Assembly: GCA_028289345.1 (NCBI GenBank) | Contig: JANQQL010000033.1 | Coordinates: 682,001 to 746,000 of the forward strand | Reading direction: 5' to 3' | DNA length: 64,000 nt | Origin: Planctomycetota bacterium | GTDB lineage: Bacteria > Planctomycetota > B15-G4 > SIAN01 | In this document: in pieces, positions 17,725 to 26,942 of the stretch | Numbering within the stretch: the first letter of the stretch is position 1 | How the letters are laid out: each line of letters starts with the position of its first letter | Translations under genes and position numbers: made by a program | The notes under the pieces: generated by a model | Databases searched by the model: none | Told to the model about the DNA's origin: nothing | What the model saw: the letters and a program-made list of their open reading frames with translations, nothing else

Positions 17725-18871
17725 TCGGAACAGCTCCCTCGCCGGCGAGTGAGCGGGCATAGCGTGGCTGGAGAAGCTGGTAGTAGCGGCGAGATCCCGC
17801 CGGAATGGCGATCCATGGGGAAGGCACCGTGTCTTCGTCCACCAATCCCAGGTGAACGATGACACCACGGCCTTCCGAAACGTCGAAGCCGGCGAGCGGG
17901 GGAGCCGACGGTGTCGACGAGGCGGAGACAGTGACGGCCTCGACAGTGGCAAGAGCGGCCAGGTAGGGACCCAGGTGCCGACAACCGTGAGCCACGACAA
18001 TCTCGGGACCGGCGCGACGCAACATCGACAGGCGAACCGGAATGCCCCGCAATACCAGGGAACGAATCAATCCGGCGCAAAAGCGAATGGCCTCTTCGAA
18101 GTCGGTTTGTTCGAAAGCTCCGGATTGCGGCGCCAGTCGCGTGTCCAGAACCATCTCCACCCGTGGCGGCGCTTCCCCGCGAAACTCTCGCACCACTTTC
18201 TTTCCAAGCCGTGCAGATGCCCGGTGATGAACCCGGCGTTCAACATCCCCCTGACGAAACTCGCGCAGGGCGTAGAACTCCCCGTCGCCCGGGCCGGTCG
18301 GTTGGGGCAAGTCCAGCCCCCGCGGTCGCAAGCGCAGAAGCTCTTCGAGCACCGATTCCCGAATGCTCCGGGTCTGGGGGAAGATCCACACGTTGCTCGG
18401 CACCGTCGCGGAACGACGGTGACGCAACAGACCGAGGGGAAAACTCGTTTCCCAGCTCACCGCCATCTGGCGAATGTGACCGCGGTGCAAGGCTTGTGCT
18501 CTCAAGGGAACCCGGGGAGTCCCGTCCCGCCATAGCAGTCGACCCTGACGATCGGCGACCACTCCCTCACTCCGAAGTCGGAAGACCACGGCGAGTAGCG
18601 GGACGGGCGCCGTCCACCGCAGGTGCAGCTCCACCGAATGCACATCCCCTTCGGTCAGATCGCTGCCGAGAACTCCCCGAACCTGCAACAGAGACAACCA
18701 GCGCCCGGCAAGCAATGACATCAGCAGGACCGCGGTCAGGAACGCCACGGCGAAACGCGGACCCGGATGGGGAAAGACCACGGCGGCCACCGCGAGGGAG
18801 CCCCATCCCGTGAGCGCCACCTTTCCCCAAGCCGTGAGTTGGATCCGATGGCGTTGGACGGTGCCGGACAT
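17717..18871 (-). CDS. DUF58 membrane protein
   Basis: A 384-residue protein with two N-terminal membrane segments (about residues 15-55). Its DUF58 core includes the typical YALREFRQGDVERRVHHRASAR stretch near 200 (family Y-x-x-GD-x-x-R-x-I-xW-x-x-xAR). The fold is related to von Willebrand A domains and usually pairs with a MoxR ATPase. The start at 18871 overlaps the MoxR stop (ATGA), so the three genes are coupled. The biochemical role is unknown. Confidence 0.88.
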   Translation of the reverse strand: MSGTVQRHRIQLTAWGKVALTGWGSLAVAAVVFPHPGPRFAVAFLTAVLLMSLLAGRWLSLLQVRGVLGSDLTEGDVHSVELHLRWTAPVPLLAVVFRLRSEGVVADRQGRLLWRDGTPRVPLRAQALHRGHIRQMAVSWETSFPLGLLRHRRSATVPSNVWIFPQTRSIRESVLEELLRLRPRGLDLPQPTGPGDGEFYALREFRQGDVERRVHHRASARLGKKVVREFRGEAPPRVEMVLDTRLAPQSGAFEQTDFEEAIRFCAGLIRSLVLRGIPVRLSMLRRAGPEIVVAHGCRHLGPYLAALATVEAVTVSASSTPSAPPLAGFDVSEGRGVIVHLGLVDEDTVPSPWIAIPAGSRRYYQLLQPRYARSLAGEGAVPNA

Positions 18872-19803
18872 CAGGCGGGAACCGGAATTCGCTCCAACAA
18901 CTCTGCAAGGATCCGCGCCGACTCGTCGCGACCGGTTTCGCCACCCACCCCTGCGGGAACAATGCGATGAGCGAGCACCGGGACCGCCATGTCCTTCACG
19001 TCTTCGGGAATGCAGTAGTCTCGGCCGCGAACCACGGCCCGCGCGCGAATCACGCGGTCCAGGGCAAGCGCGGCCCGAGGGCTGGCCCCCAAGCGGACTC
19101 GCGGCTCGCGACGTGTGGCCTCCACGACATCCAAGACATAGGACAGCACCGAGGCGTCCACTCGCACCTGCTCCACGGATTCTCGAACCGAGAGGATCTC
19201 TGCGGCTTCTGCCACCGGTTCCAAGGACTCCAACGGAGAGGCAGTGCGCCGATCTTGGAGAATTCGTTGCTCCGCTTCTCGATCCGGATAGCCAATGCTC
19301 ACGCACAAAGTGAACCGGTCGAGCTCCGATTCGGGAAGCGGGTAGGTCCCGGCAAACTCCATCGGGTTCTGGGTGGCCAAAACGAAGAAGGGGGCCGGCA
19401 ACTGGTAGGTTTGACCATCAATGGTCACCCGACCGTCCTCCAACGCCTCCAACAAACAGGACTGGGTCCGCGGCGGTGTCCGGTTCAACTCATCAGCAAG
19501 AATGATGTGAGCGAACACCGGGCCCGGCTTGAACTCGAAGTCCCCGTTTTCCGGACGGAACACCGACACTCCCAGGATGTCCGCCGGCAACAAGTCGGAC
19601 GTGAACTGGATGCGTTGAAAGTCCAGGTTCAAAGAACGAGCGAGCGCACGCCCGAGCATGGTCTTGCCGACTCCGGGAACGTCTTCGATGAGCAAGTGGC
19701 CGCCCGCGAACAAAGTGGTCACGGCCTGCTCCAGGACCTCGGCCTTACCGAGGATCACCCGCCCGAGGTTCTCGACTAGCCGTCCACCGAGGTCACCGTT
19801 CAT
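18871..19803 (-). CDS. MoxR-family AAA+ ATPase
   Basis: A 310-residue AAA+ protein with Walker A GVPGVGKTMLGR near residue 40, Walker B with ILADELNR and the sensor region ATQNPMEF typical of MoxR. These act as chaperone-like ATPases that mature or activate partner proteins, often with DUF58 and VWA proteins. It heads the coupled MoxR-DUF58-transglutaminase set. Confidence 0.92.
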   Translation of the reverse strand: MNGDLGGRLVENLGRVILGKAEVLEQAVTTLFAGGHLLIEDVPGVGKTMLGRALARSLNLDFQRIQFTSDLLPADILGVSVFRPENGDFEFKPGPVFAHIILADELNRTPPRTQSCLLEALEDGRVTIDGQTYQLPAPFFVLATQNPMEFAGTYPLPESELDRFTLCVSIGYPDREAEQRILQDRRTASPLESLEPVAEAAEILSVRESVEQVRVDASVLSYVLDVVEATRREPRVRLGASPRAALALDRVIRARAVVRGRDYCIPEDVKDMAVPVLAHRIVPAGVGGETGRDESARILAELLERIPVPA

Positions 19804-19866
19804 GGCGAGATGATACGGCGACCGCGGGAATTCTCCAGCAAGCGGGTCTCGACTCGACGGGTCCGG

Positions 19867-20370
19867 TTAGCGGACCAAGTCGCGGAAGACGTCGAGATGA
19901 TCCTCCGCCTCGTCTTTCGACATCACCCGTCCCTGGTGGGAGGCCTTTTCGAAGGCGCGTTCCGCCCGCCAAAGCTCTTCGACCTCGTCGTCGTCCAGGT
20001 GTCCCTGGTTCTTCCGCTCATACGCCGCTCGGACGCTGACCATGGCGGTCTGGGCTTCCGCGTCGGAGTACCCGGCTTGTTCCAGCACCCCGAGAATGGT
20101 CTGCTCGGCGCCAAATCCCTGCAGGGTCTGCACGCTTTCGCCGAGCCAAAGTCGCGCCTGGGGCATCCAGTTGCGATCGAGGTAGGCACCGCCCACCGCA
20201 CACGCCACGCTGTACACCAGGAAGAAGAAGACTCGGCCACCGCCCCCGGAGGAACGCGGCGGCGGCGCTGCTTGCCCGCCTTTCTTGGCATTCTGAAGGT
20301 TGCGTGCAAGCTTCTTGCGATCGCCCGGCTTCATGCCTTGGATCGCTTTTTCGTCCAGTACTTTGCTCAT
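19867..20370 (-). CDS. Hypothetical single-pass membrane protein
   Basis: A 167-residue protein with a basic N-terminal region (about 1-35), a Gly-rich linker, one membrane segment (about 46-64) and a charged helical C-terminal half rich in Glu, Asp and Arg. The start at 20370 is chosen because GGGGGA lies six bases upstream; ATG at 20376 is less well placed. It lies between pcnB and the MoxR gene on the same strand and may belong to either transcript. Family not recognised. Confidence 0.65.
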   Translation of the reverse strand: MSKVLDEKAIQGMKPGDRKKLARNLQNAKKGGQAAPPPRSSGGGGRVFFFLVYSVACAVGGAYLDRNWMPQARLWLGESVQTLQGFGAEQTILGVLEQAGYSDAEAQTAMVSVRAAYERKNQGHLDDDEVEELWRAERAFEKASHQGRVMSKDEAEDHLDVFRDLVR

Positions 20371-20521
20371 GGTCATCCCCCGAGTTGCGGCAAACGCTGA
20401 GGGAGGCATCGTCTCTGAACGAGTCGGGACTGGACGCCATTCACGGGGAAACCCTTCGTTTCACCCCCGAGCGGGAAAACGTTTCCTCGCGAGGAGCGCA
20501 GAGCGGCCAGGGAAAGGGGTC

Positions 20522-21886
20522 CTACGGTGCGGTGGGACTTTGTCGGGCTCGTCCCCGGCGACGGCGACGGCGGCGGGATCGAGAGGGGGGCGAGGAATTC
20601 TCGGCAGCCTCGGAGGGCGTGGGCTCTTCCTGTTCGAACTCGTCCCGGCGTCGTTCCCAACTTTCGACCGCTTCGTGATCACGATCTTCTGCCACACTCA
20701 AAATGCGAAACAGCAAGAGGGCATCGTGGAAGTACTCCCGTCGAACCAGATCCCGGACGGGAATGCGTCGGCGACGTCGCTTTTTCTTGCTGGGGGCAAG
20801 ACTCGGGTCGATTCGCTTGAGCCCTTGGAACATCGCGCGGATGCGCGCCGTGTCTCGACGGGACAAGCGAGCGCGCGTGGCAAACGGCCGGAGCAACCCT
20901 TCGACGGCCTCTTGAGGACGACCGCTCACTCCCGGCATTCCAAGCCGTTCGCGGACCTCGTCGTAGAGCAGGACCGCAAAGTACAACGCCGTCGGGAACG
21001 ATCGACGGCCTCGATCCATTTCGCCCATGACCCGCAACCGAGACAGCAATCGCGTCAAGCGAATGTCTTCGTCTGCGGCATGGGGGCGAATCTCCAACTC
21101 TGGGACCAACACCTTTACGATTCCCAAACGCGCCAACAACTCGACCGAGCGGGCCGGTTCGTGACCTCCCAACATGCGCAGGATCTCTTCGAAGACCCGC
21201 GGCGCGGCACTGCGCACCAAATCTTCGTGATACTCGGCAATGGCCGCCGCCAACTCTGGATCCAGGGTGAGAGACAGCCGGGTCACGAACTTGATCGCGC
21301 GAAGGATTCGAACCGGATCTTCCCGCACTCTCCGCTGAGCGCTCCCGATCGTTCGCAGCACTCGCTTGCGAAGATCGGCCACGCCTCCGACGTAGTCGAG
21401 AATCTGGTCTTTCTCGATGTCGTAGAACAGGCCGTTGATCGTGAAATCTCGGCGCCGCGCATCCTCTTCCTCGGTGCCGAAGACATTGTCGCGAAGGATC
21501 AGCAGATCGTCTTCTTCTTCGTCGCCGTCCTCTGTCGATCCATGCCCCTCGACCCCGTTGTTTGGGTCGCTGCGAAACGTCGAGACTTCCAGGAACTTTC
21601 CGTCCCGAAAGTGCACATGCACGAGACGAAAACGGCGGCCGATGATGCGACTGTTGCGACAGACCTTCTTCACCTGACGTGGCCGGGCCGAGGTGGCCAC
21701 GTCGAAGTCCTTGGGGATCTTCCCCAACGCAAGATCACGCACACAACCCCCGACGAGGTAGGCGCGGTGACCTTGCTTGCGCAAGCGGCGAACGACCTCG
21801 ACAGCATCGGGGTCGAGAGCACTCTCCAGGATCGGACAAAGATCCCCGGAAAACTCACGGGTGGAATAGGTCTGACACTCGGTCAT
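20522..21886 (-). CDS. Poly(A) polymerase / CCA tRNA nucleotidyltransferase family protein
   Basis: A 454-residue class II nucleotidyltransferase. The head domain has YLVGGCVRDLALGK and DFDVATSA, which hold the catalytic aspartates, then RRRDFTINGLFYD and an RVREDPVRILRAIKF neck motif. A long very basic tail ends the protein (RRRRRR near the C-terminus), as in PcnB poly(A) polymerases. It adds A tails to RNA or CCA to tRNA. Both tRNAs in this window already encode CCA, which slightly favours PcnB. The start is uncertain: AGGAGG lies 17 bases before this ATG. Confidence 0.82.
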   Translation of the reverse strand: MTECQTYSTREFSGDLCPILESALDPDAVEVVRRLRKQGHRAYLVGGCVRDLALGKIPKDFDVATSARPRQVKKVCRNSRIIGRRFRLVHVHFRDGKFLEVSTFRSDPNNGVEGHGSTEDGDEEEDDLLILRDNVFGTEEEDARRRDFTINGLFYDIEKDQILDYVGGVADLRKRVLRTIGSAQRRVREDPVRILRAIKFVTRLSLTLDPELAAAIAEYHEDLVRSAAPRVFEEILRMLGGHEPARSVELLARLGIVKVLVPELEIRPHAADEDIRLTRLLSRLRVMGEMDRGRRSFPTALYFAVLLYDEVRERLGMPGVSGRPQEAVEGLLRPFATRARLSRRDTARIRAMFQGLKRIDPSLAPSKKKRRRRRIPVRDLVRREYFHDALLLFRILSVAEDRDHEAVESWERRRDEFEQEEPTPSEAAENSSPPSRSRRRRRRRGRARQSPTAP

Positions 21887-22025
21887 GGGGAGTCGAAGGG
21901 GGACCTCCTGGTCGCACGGAGCCCTGGGCGGAGGGCAAGCCCTTTCGGATACCCACCGTTCCCGCACAGTGCAAGGCCGGGAATCTCTCCCCCGGCGAGA
22001 ACGGCAGCGTTTTCCTGCCAGATTG

Positions 22026-22823
22026 TCAGTTCGATCGAGCCGCGGAGACGAGGGCCTCGACCCGGTCCCGCTGCGGAGCCTGGGCGGTCTGCTGACCTTC
22101 CTTCGCCCAAGTTCCGACGATCCATCCCGCGGCCTCCTCCCGGGTTTGGCGGATGGTCTCGGGAGTCACCCCGCTCGCCAGGAGCAGGGGCGTGTCCGGG
22201 ACGCTGGCTCGAACGCGGCCCCAGTCGTCGGGGGAGACCGGGGCACCGGTCGCGGTTCCTGTGAGCAACACCGCATCGGCGCCCCCTCGCTCCCAAAGGT
22301 CCGCGGCCTCCTCTTCCAAGGGGCGAGGCGCCAAGGGACGACCGTGCTTGACACCTGCATCCGCCAGGATCAGCGGATGGCCGGGAAGACTGGCACGCAA
22401 GCGCAAGGTCGCATCCGCCCGGCCCTCGATCAATCCCTGATCCGTGACCGTGGCTCCGCAGTGGACGTTGACTCGCACGAATGCCAAGTCGAACACCGCA
22501 GCCAAGGAAAGGGCCGCTTGAGCCGCGTTGCGCAGCACGTTGACTCCCAAGGGAATCGAAACCTCGACTCGCAAACTCTCCAGGACACGAGCCATGGCCG
22601 CGACGGTGACGGGCGGGACCGACTCCGGGTGAAAGGGAGCGTCGCCATAGTTCTCCAGAACAAGCCCGTCCACACCACCCTGCACCCACGTTCGGGTGTC
22701 TCTCAGGGCTCGGGCAATCACCGCATCCATGCTCTCGGCGCGCGGGCTCCCCGGCAATGGCAGGAGATGAACCACACCGAGGACCACGGGCTTGCTTCCA
22801 AAGCAATCGCTGAAGGATGACAC
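22026..22823 (-). CDS. BtpA/SgcQ family protein
   Basis: A 265-residue TIM-barrel protein of the BtpA family. Motifs seen are GVVHLLPLPGSP near the N-terminus, GGVDGLVLENYGDAPF near 48, GVNVLRN near 83 and the C-terminal DAVLLTGTATG. Members are linked to photosystem I stability in cyanobacteria and to sugar-type pathways (SgcQ) elsewhere; the reaction is not settled. GTG start at 22823 is preceded by GGAG. It diverges from miaA with a 100-base gap. Confidence 0.8.
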   Translation of the reverse strand: MSSFSDCFGSKPVVLGVVHLLPLPGSPRAESMDAVIARALRDTRTWVQGGVDGLVLENYGDAPFHPESVPPVTVAAMARVLESLRVEVSIPLGVNVLRNAAQAALSLAAVFDLAFVRVNVHCGATVTDQGLIEGRADATLRLRASLPGHPLILADAGVKHGRPLAPRPLEEEAADLWERGGADAVLLTGTATGAPVSPDDWGRVRASVPDTPLLLASGVTPETIRQTREEAAGWIVGTWAKEGQQTAQAPQRDRVEALVSAARSN

Positions 22824-22923
22824 TCGTGCATGAACTCCGCAGAATGGTTTGCGTCGACCCGTGAAGATAGCCGGTCGACCTGTTCTCGCGTCCCGATTCT
22901 CGCGCCCACGGGTGCTCCCCCCG

Positions 22924-23874
22924 ATGAGTCCTCGTTCGCCACTCCCGGTGTTGTTCCTGGTCGGTCCCACGGCTTCTGGGAAGAAGCGGGTGGCCGCAAA
23001 GCTGACCACGTCCCTTCCCGTTCGGCTGCTGTCCCTGGACTCCATGAAGGTCTACCGTGGGATGGATCGGGGGACGGACAAGTCTGACTCGATCCCCTTT
23101 GGGCTGACCAATCTGGTGGAGCCGTCCCAACCATTCTCGGTGGGGGACTATGCACGCCTGGCCGAGGAACAGGTCACCGCGGCGCGTTCCGCTCGGGAAC
23201 ATCCGCTTTTCGTCGGCGGCACCGGTCTCTACTTGCGCGCGCTGACCAAAGGATTGTTCGAAGGACCAGAAATCCCGCCTGGAATTCGTGACGAGTGGCG
23301 TCGCCAGCTCTCCCAGCGGGGGGGACCTGCGCTTCATGAGGAACTGTCTCGAGTCGACCCAACGGCCGCGGCGAGAATTCACCCCAACGATGGCAAGCGA
23401 ATCACCCGGGCACTGGAAGTTCACACCGCCACCGGAGTCGCCTTGAGCGACTGGCAACAACGAGACACCAAGGTTCCGTTCGACGGGCCCCATGTCTTGG
23501 TCGGGTTGCGCTGGGAGCCCTCCGAACTTCGCCGCCGCATTGCTGTTCGGGTCGACCGGATGCTGAAGAACGGCTTGGTGAACGAAGTACGACAGCTGCG
23601 CGATGCCGGGCGCTTGGGTCCGGTCGCTGCAGAGGCCATTGGCTATCGAGAAGTTCTCGAGATGCTCGAGACCAACGGCGACGAACCCACCTGCCGCGAA
23701 CGCATCGTGACCAATACGTGGCGGTTCTCACGCAGACAGGAGAACTGGTTCCGCCAGTTTCCTTCGATTGACTGGATCCCCATGAAGGACGACCCGGAGT
23801 CGATCGGCGACCGGGTCCTCGAGCGATTCCAGCAGGGAATCAGTCGATGTACGGATCGTTCCAGTCGTAGTTGA
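22924..23874 (+). CDS. miaA: tRNA dimethylallyltransferase MiaA with altered P-loop
   Basis: A 316-residue MiaA protein. It has the GPTASGK P-loop near residue 14, DSMKVYRGMDRGT (family DSxxVYRGMDIGT), FVGGTGLYLRAL and the NDGKRITRALEV motif. It transfers dimethylallyl to A37 of tRNAs reading UNN codons. The P-loop threonine that follows the lysine in nearly all relatives is replaced by Lys (GKK for GKT), which could affect Mg-phosphate binding. The 3' end overlaps a small lipoprotein gene on the other strand by 35 bases. Start chosen at the ATG nearest the P-loop. Confidence 0.88.
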   Translation: MSPRSPLPVLFLVGPTASGKKRVAAKLTTSLPVRLLSLDSMKVYRGMDRGTDKSDSIPFGLTNLVEPSQPFSVGDYARLAEEQVTAARSAREHPLFVGGTGLYLRALTKGLFEGPEIPPGIRDEWRRQLSQRGGPALHEELSRVDPTAAARIHPNDGKRITRALEVHTATGVALSDWQQRDTKVPFDGPHVLVGLRWEPSELRRRIAVRVDRMLKNGLVNEVRQLRDAGRLGPVAAEAIGYREVLEMLETNGDEPTCRERIVTNTWRFSRRQENWFRQFPSIDWIPMKDDPESIGDRVLERFQQGISRCTDRSSRS

Positions 23875-24061
23875 ACAGGTGGCGATCCGTCGTCCGGTAG
23901 AAGTTCGTCATGTCACGCTTCACGACGGCCCACTTGCCGCGCATGTTCTTGACCCAGAAACCGGTGGTATCCGCGGAACGGGTTCCCGCCACGGTGGAAC
24001 CGCAAGCGGACAGCAAGCAGACCATGACCGCCAGGGAAAGAAGGTTGCGAAGCAGCTTCAT
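23840..24061 (-). CDS. Small lipoprotein, unknown
   Basis: A 73-residue protein with an ideal lipoprotein signal (MKLLRNLLSLAVMVCLLSACG, lipobox LSAC at Cys20). The mature part is polar and aromatic-rich, ending WNDPYID. GGAGGA lies seven bases before the ATG at 24061. It converges on miaA and overlaps its 3' end. Family not recognised. Confidence 0.75.
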   Translation of the reverse strand: MKLLRNLLSLAVMVCLLSACGSTVAGTRSADTTGFWVKNMRGKWAVVKRDMTNFYRTTDRHLFNYDWNDPYID

Positions 24062-24188
24062 GGAGTCCTCCAGGGGGGTGGCTCGACCAGATGTCGTTCG
24101 AGCCTCTGTATCTGATGGGAGGGGGGATGGTATCGGTCCTTTGCGGGGTGGCAAAGGGGGTTTTTGTCCGTCGGCCCTGCCTGCGCGA

Positions 24189-25172
24189 TCACTCGGAAGA
24201 GTCGTTGGGCTCGGCGGGGGTCGGCCATCTCGTTCGAATCACGTCGCCGACGACCTCCCCCAACTCCGTCGGCGGCACACCCACGTGAAGGATCGTCGCC
24301 TGGTCGTCGAGCAGGAAGCTGGCGGGGGACGTGCTAATTCCGAGCTTCCTCGCCAGAGGAGACTTCCACCCCTGACCATCGCAGATCCATGGGATTTCTA
24401 GGCCCTGGTCCTTCCAGAGCTGAGCGATGGCCTTCGGATCCTCGTCCAAGGAAATGGCCACGACGCGCAACCGGTCCGAACGCTCCGCGGCCACTTTCGC
24501 CACTCGGTCCAACGCTTCTCGGGAGGCCGGGTGTTCGGACAAAAACACGAACACTAGGGACAGCTTGCCAGCCACGGTTCGAGGAACCGGCTGGCCTTGC
24601 CCGCTCATCCAATCCAATTCCGGAAACTCCCGGCCAGGACGCCATCGAGCTTTGTTTTCCATTTCTTCGAGGATTTCCCGATACGGGAGTTCCGAGTGAG
24701 ACCGGGATCCGTACAGCTCTCGCAACTGCTCGATCCCCTCGACATCCCCTTGCTTCATGAGGATGTCGGCGGCCTGCAGGGCCGCGGATGCAGTGACCAT
24801 GGCGCTGTCCGCTTCGGCGACAACTCGGCTCAGCACCTCGACCGCTTCGCGTTTTCGCCCCAACGTCTCGGAGAAGACCTGGGTCGCCAGAAAGACCCGA
24901 GCCGCCCAGGCCATCTCCGGCGCGGACTCCCGAGACTCACGAACGAAGGCGCCAATGGCGGCGATCTCGTCCTCCAACGACAGTGTCGCGCGTTGCTCTT
25001 CTTCGGCGTTTCGATAAGCCAAAAGCTTCGGAGCAACCCGCGAATACAAGCGGTCCCAAGCTTCGGAAGCGACCGCTCGCGCCGCTTCCCGCTCGACGGC
25101 AGCTGGATCCGGCGAACTTTGAACGGTCAACGCCGCCGCCAACAAGAGCAGCGAAACAATGGTTGCGATCAT
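24189..25172 (-). CDS. Secreted TlpA/thioredoxin-fold protein lacking the CxxC motif
   Basis: A 327-residue protein with an N-terminal signal peptide, a helical TPR-like region (about 30-190) and a C-terminal thioredoxin-like domain (about 200-320). The fold is suggested by GREFPELDW, LVFVFLSEHPASREAL, VVAISLDEDPKAI and LGISTSPASFLLDD (the cis-Pro loop). Where TlpA proteins carry WCxxC this one reads SEHPAS, so it cannot act as a thiol oxidoreductase. It may bind a partner through the fold. It diverges from the HEAT-like gene at 25278. Confidence 0.7.
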   Translation of the reverse strand: MIATIVSLLLLAAALTVQSSPDPAAVEREAARAVASEAWDRLYSRVAPKLLAYRNAEEEQRATLSLEDEIAAIGAFVRESRESAPEMAWAARVFLATQVFSETLGRKREAVEVLSRVVAEADSAMVTASAALQAADILMKQGDVEGIEQLRELYGSRSHSELPYREILEEMENKARWRPGREFPELDWMSGQGQPVPRTVAGKLSLVFVFLSEHPASREALDRVAKVAAERSDRLRVVAISLDEDPKAIAQLWKDQGLEIPWICDGQGWKSPLARKLGISTSPASFLLDDQATILHVGVPPTELGEVVGDVIRTRWPTPAEPNDSSE

Positions 25173-25277
25173 GGCTTCACCTAGTGCGCAGCGCCCAGTG
25201 GCGCCACCGGCATCGGTTTTCGAAGAATCTTGCCGCTATGGTAGCGGGGTAGGTTCGGATTCCGGACGAGACCCCCA

Positions 25278-26942
25278 ATGACCCAATCCCGAAGTCTTCA
25301 ACGTCGAGCATTCGTGGTCGGTTTGCTGCTCCTGGGAGCCGCCCTGGTCTTCTACGGGCTGAAGCCGAAACGTTCGGAAGCACCGCCCGTGCCTCCCGTG
25401 CTGGTCTACGAGTGGGGGAATGACCTCGCGGTCACCGAACCGCCCGAATCGGCTTTCCGCGAATCCGTCTTGAGCGACCCCGTGGAACGCGCTGTGCAGC
25501 GCTTCTTGTGGGGGACTCCCGACCTCCTCTATTGGACCCAGAAACACCTGCCCGAAGACCAAGACCGGCTTGCCCGGCGACTGGTGCAGGAACTCGATCG
25601 AATTGTCGAAGGCGCGCCGCTGGCGGCGCGCAACGCGGTGCTCACTCTCGGGCTGCTTGATCACGAGAGCGTCGTCCCTGCTCTCCTGCGCTACGCCAAG
25701 CAGGATCCGGACTACTTGCAAGTGGTTGCGATCCAGGCCCTCACCCACAGCCCGTGGACTCCCGAAGTCGAGGACACCTTGGCAGAACTCACCACCCACC
25801 CGAATCTTCAGGTCCGCGATGCCGCCCAGCGCGCGGTGCTCGGCCGGGAAGGGTTCTGGGACCAGGACACGATCGTCGAATTCTTGACCGTGTTCGAGGG
25901 CCGAGAAGTCAACGTGCTGCTAGACGAGGTCGGGGAAAAGGACCTGCACTTCGCTGCCGATGCCGTCGCTCTTCATCTGCAGAGCCCCCTCACATTGACG
26001 CGACAAATCGCCATTCGAACCCTGCTTCGATTGAACGATCCTCGCGGCGACGAGCAAGCCGCGGTCGAGATCCGTTCCGACAATCCGGACCGCGTGTCCT
26101 TGGGGCTCAGCATTTATCGCGATGCCACGGTCGCGCCTCCTCCGGATCTTGCCGAGCGGCTGGCGGAACACCCGTCCTCTGACGTTCGCCTTTGCCTTGC
26201 CCAGGCCATTCGCCCCGAATGCCGAGGATTCGACGAACATTCGGAGCGCTATGTCTCGATTCTGCGACGGCTCGCCGACACGACGTCCTACTCCATCAAG
26301 CGAACCGCCACCAAAGAGCTGCTCCGCCACGGCTCCTTCGAAAACTTGCGGCGCTACCGTGAGGAGATTCGCAGCGGCCATGGCGACGAACTCAAGGAAG
26401 CCGTTCAGTTCCTTTGCGAAGAGGTACGCGATTCCGAAGCGGCCGAATTGATTCGGGCTCGAGTGCAGGGAACGGTCGAGCCTTCGGATCATGCAAACCT
26501 CTTGTTCGGACTCCGCTTCGTTGGAAACGAAAGCGACATTGCCCATTTCATCCAGCTCATGCATCGCGGGGGGACCCCGGAAGACGAACGCGGGGGGACC
26601 CAGACCTACCTCAGCAAGCATGCTTCGATCTATGTGCAAACGTTCGGGGCGATCACGATTCCCTCTCTGATTCGGGGATACCGGGAGAGCCGCAACACCT
26701 ACGCCAAGCTGCTATTCCTGGACGCGCTCCGAGGAGTGGCCGACTCGTCCGAGGTGGGGGAGTTTTGGCTGGAACTCATCCGGGACGAGTCTCTTCCCAC
26801 CCTGATTCGCGTGAGCGCTGCGGAGAGCATGCCCTTCCTGGAAGGCATGCCGTGGGGCACCCTGATCCCGGAACTGATGGAAACGGTCGCAGACACCACG
26901 CTGGTGCAACGGCTGCGACGGGTTCTCCTGTGCTACTACTGA
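25278..26942 (+). CDS. Membrane-anchored HEAT-repeat protein
   Basis: A 554-residue protein with a basic start and one membrane segment (about 11-28), followed by helical repeats with HEAT character: RNAVLTLGLLDHESVVPALLR, VVAIQALTH, VRDAAQRAVLG. It is presumably a periplasmic or cytoplasmic scaffold. No enzyme motif is seen. Its last seven bases overlap the end of the pilin-like gene on the opposite strand. Confidence 0.7.
   Translation: MTQSRSLQRRAFVVGLLLLGAALVFYGLKPKRSEAPPVPPVLVYEWGNDLAVTEPPESAFRESVLSDPVERAVQRFLWGTPDLLYWTQKHLPEDQDRLARRLVQELDRIVEGAPLAARNAVLTLGLLDHESVVPALLRYAKQDPDYLQVVAIQALTHSPWTPEVEDTLAELTTHPNLQVRDAAQRAVLGREGFWDQDTIVEFLTVFEGREVNVLLDEVGEKDLHFAADAVALHLQSPLTLTRQIAIRTLLRLNDPRGDEQAAVEIRSDNPDRVSLGLSIYRDATVAPPPDLAERLAEHPSSDVRLCLAQAIRPECRGFDEHSERYVSILRRLADTTSYSIKRTATKELLRHGSFENLRRYREEIRSGHGDELKEAVQFLCEEVRDSEAAELIRARVQGTVEPSDHANLLFGLRFVGNESDIAHFIQLMHRGGTPEDERGGTQTYLSKHASIYVQTFGAITIPSLIRGYRESRNTYAKLLFLDALRGVADSSEVGEFWLELIRDESLPTLIRVSAAESMPFLEGMPWGTLIPELMETVADTTLVQRLRRVLLCYY

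Noticed and set aside
20522..21886. Firm naming as pcnB or cca
   Set aside because: The nucleotidyltransferase motifs are shared by both; the basic tail and encoded CCA in local tRNAs favour PcnB but do not prove it, so no gene symbol is given.
21883..23493. Minus-strand frame of more than 500 residues across miaA and the BtpA-family gene
   Set aside because: It covers two recognised genes and its low-complexity Gly/Arg-rich content has no family features.
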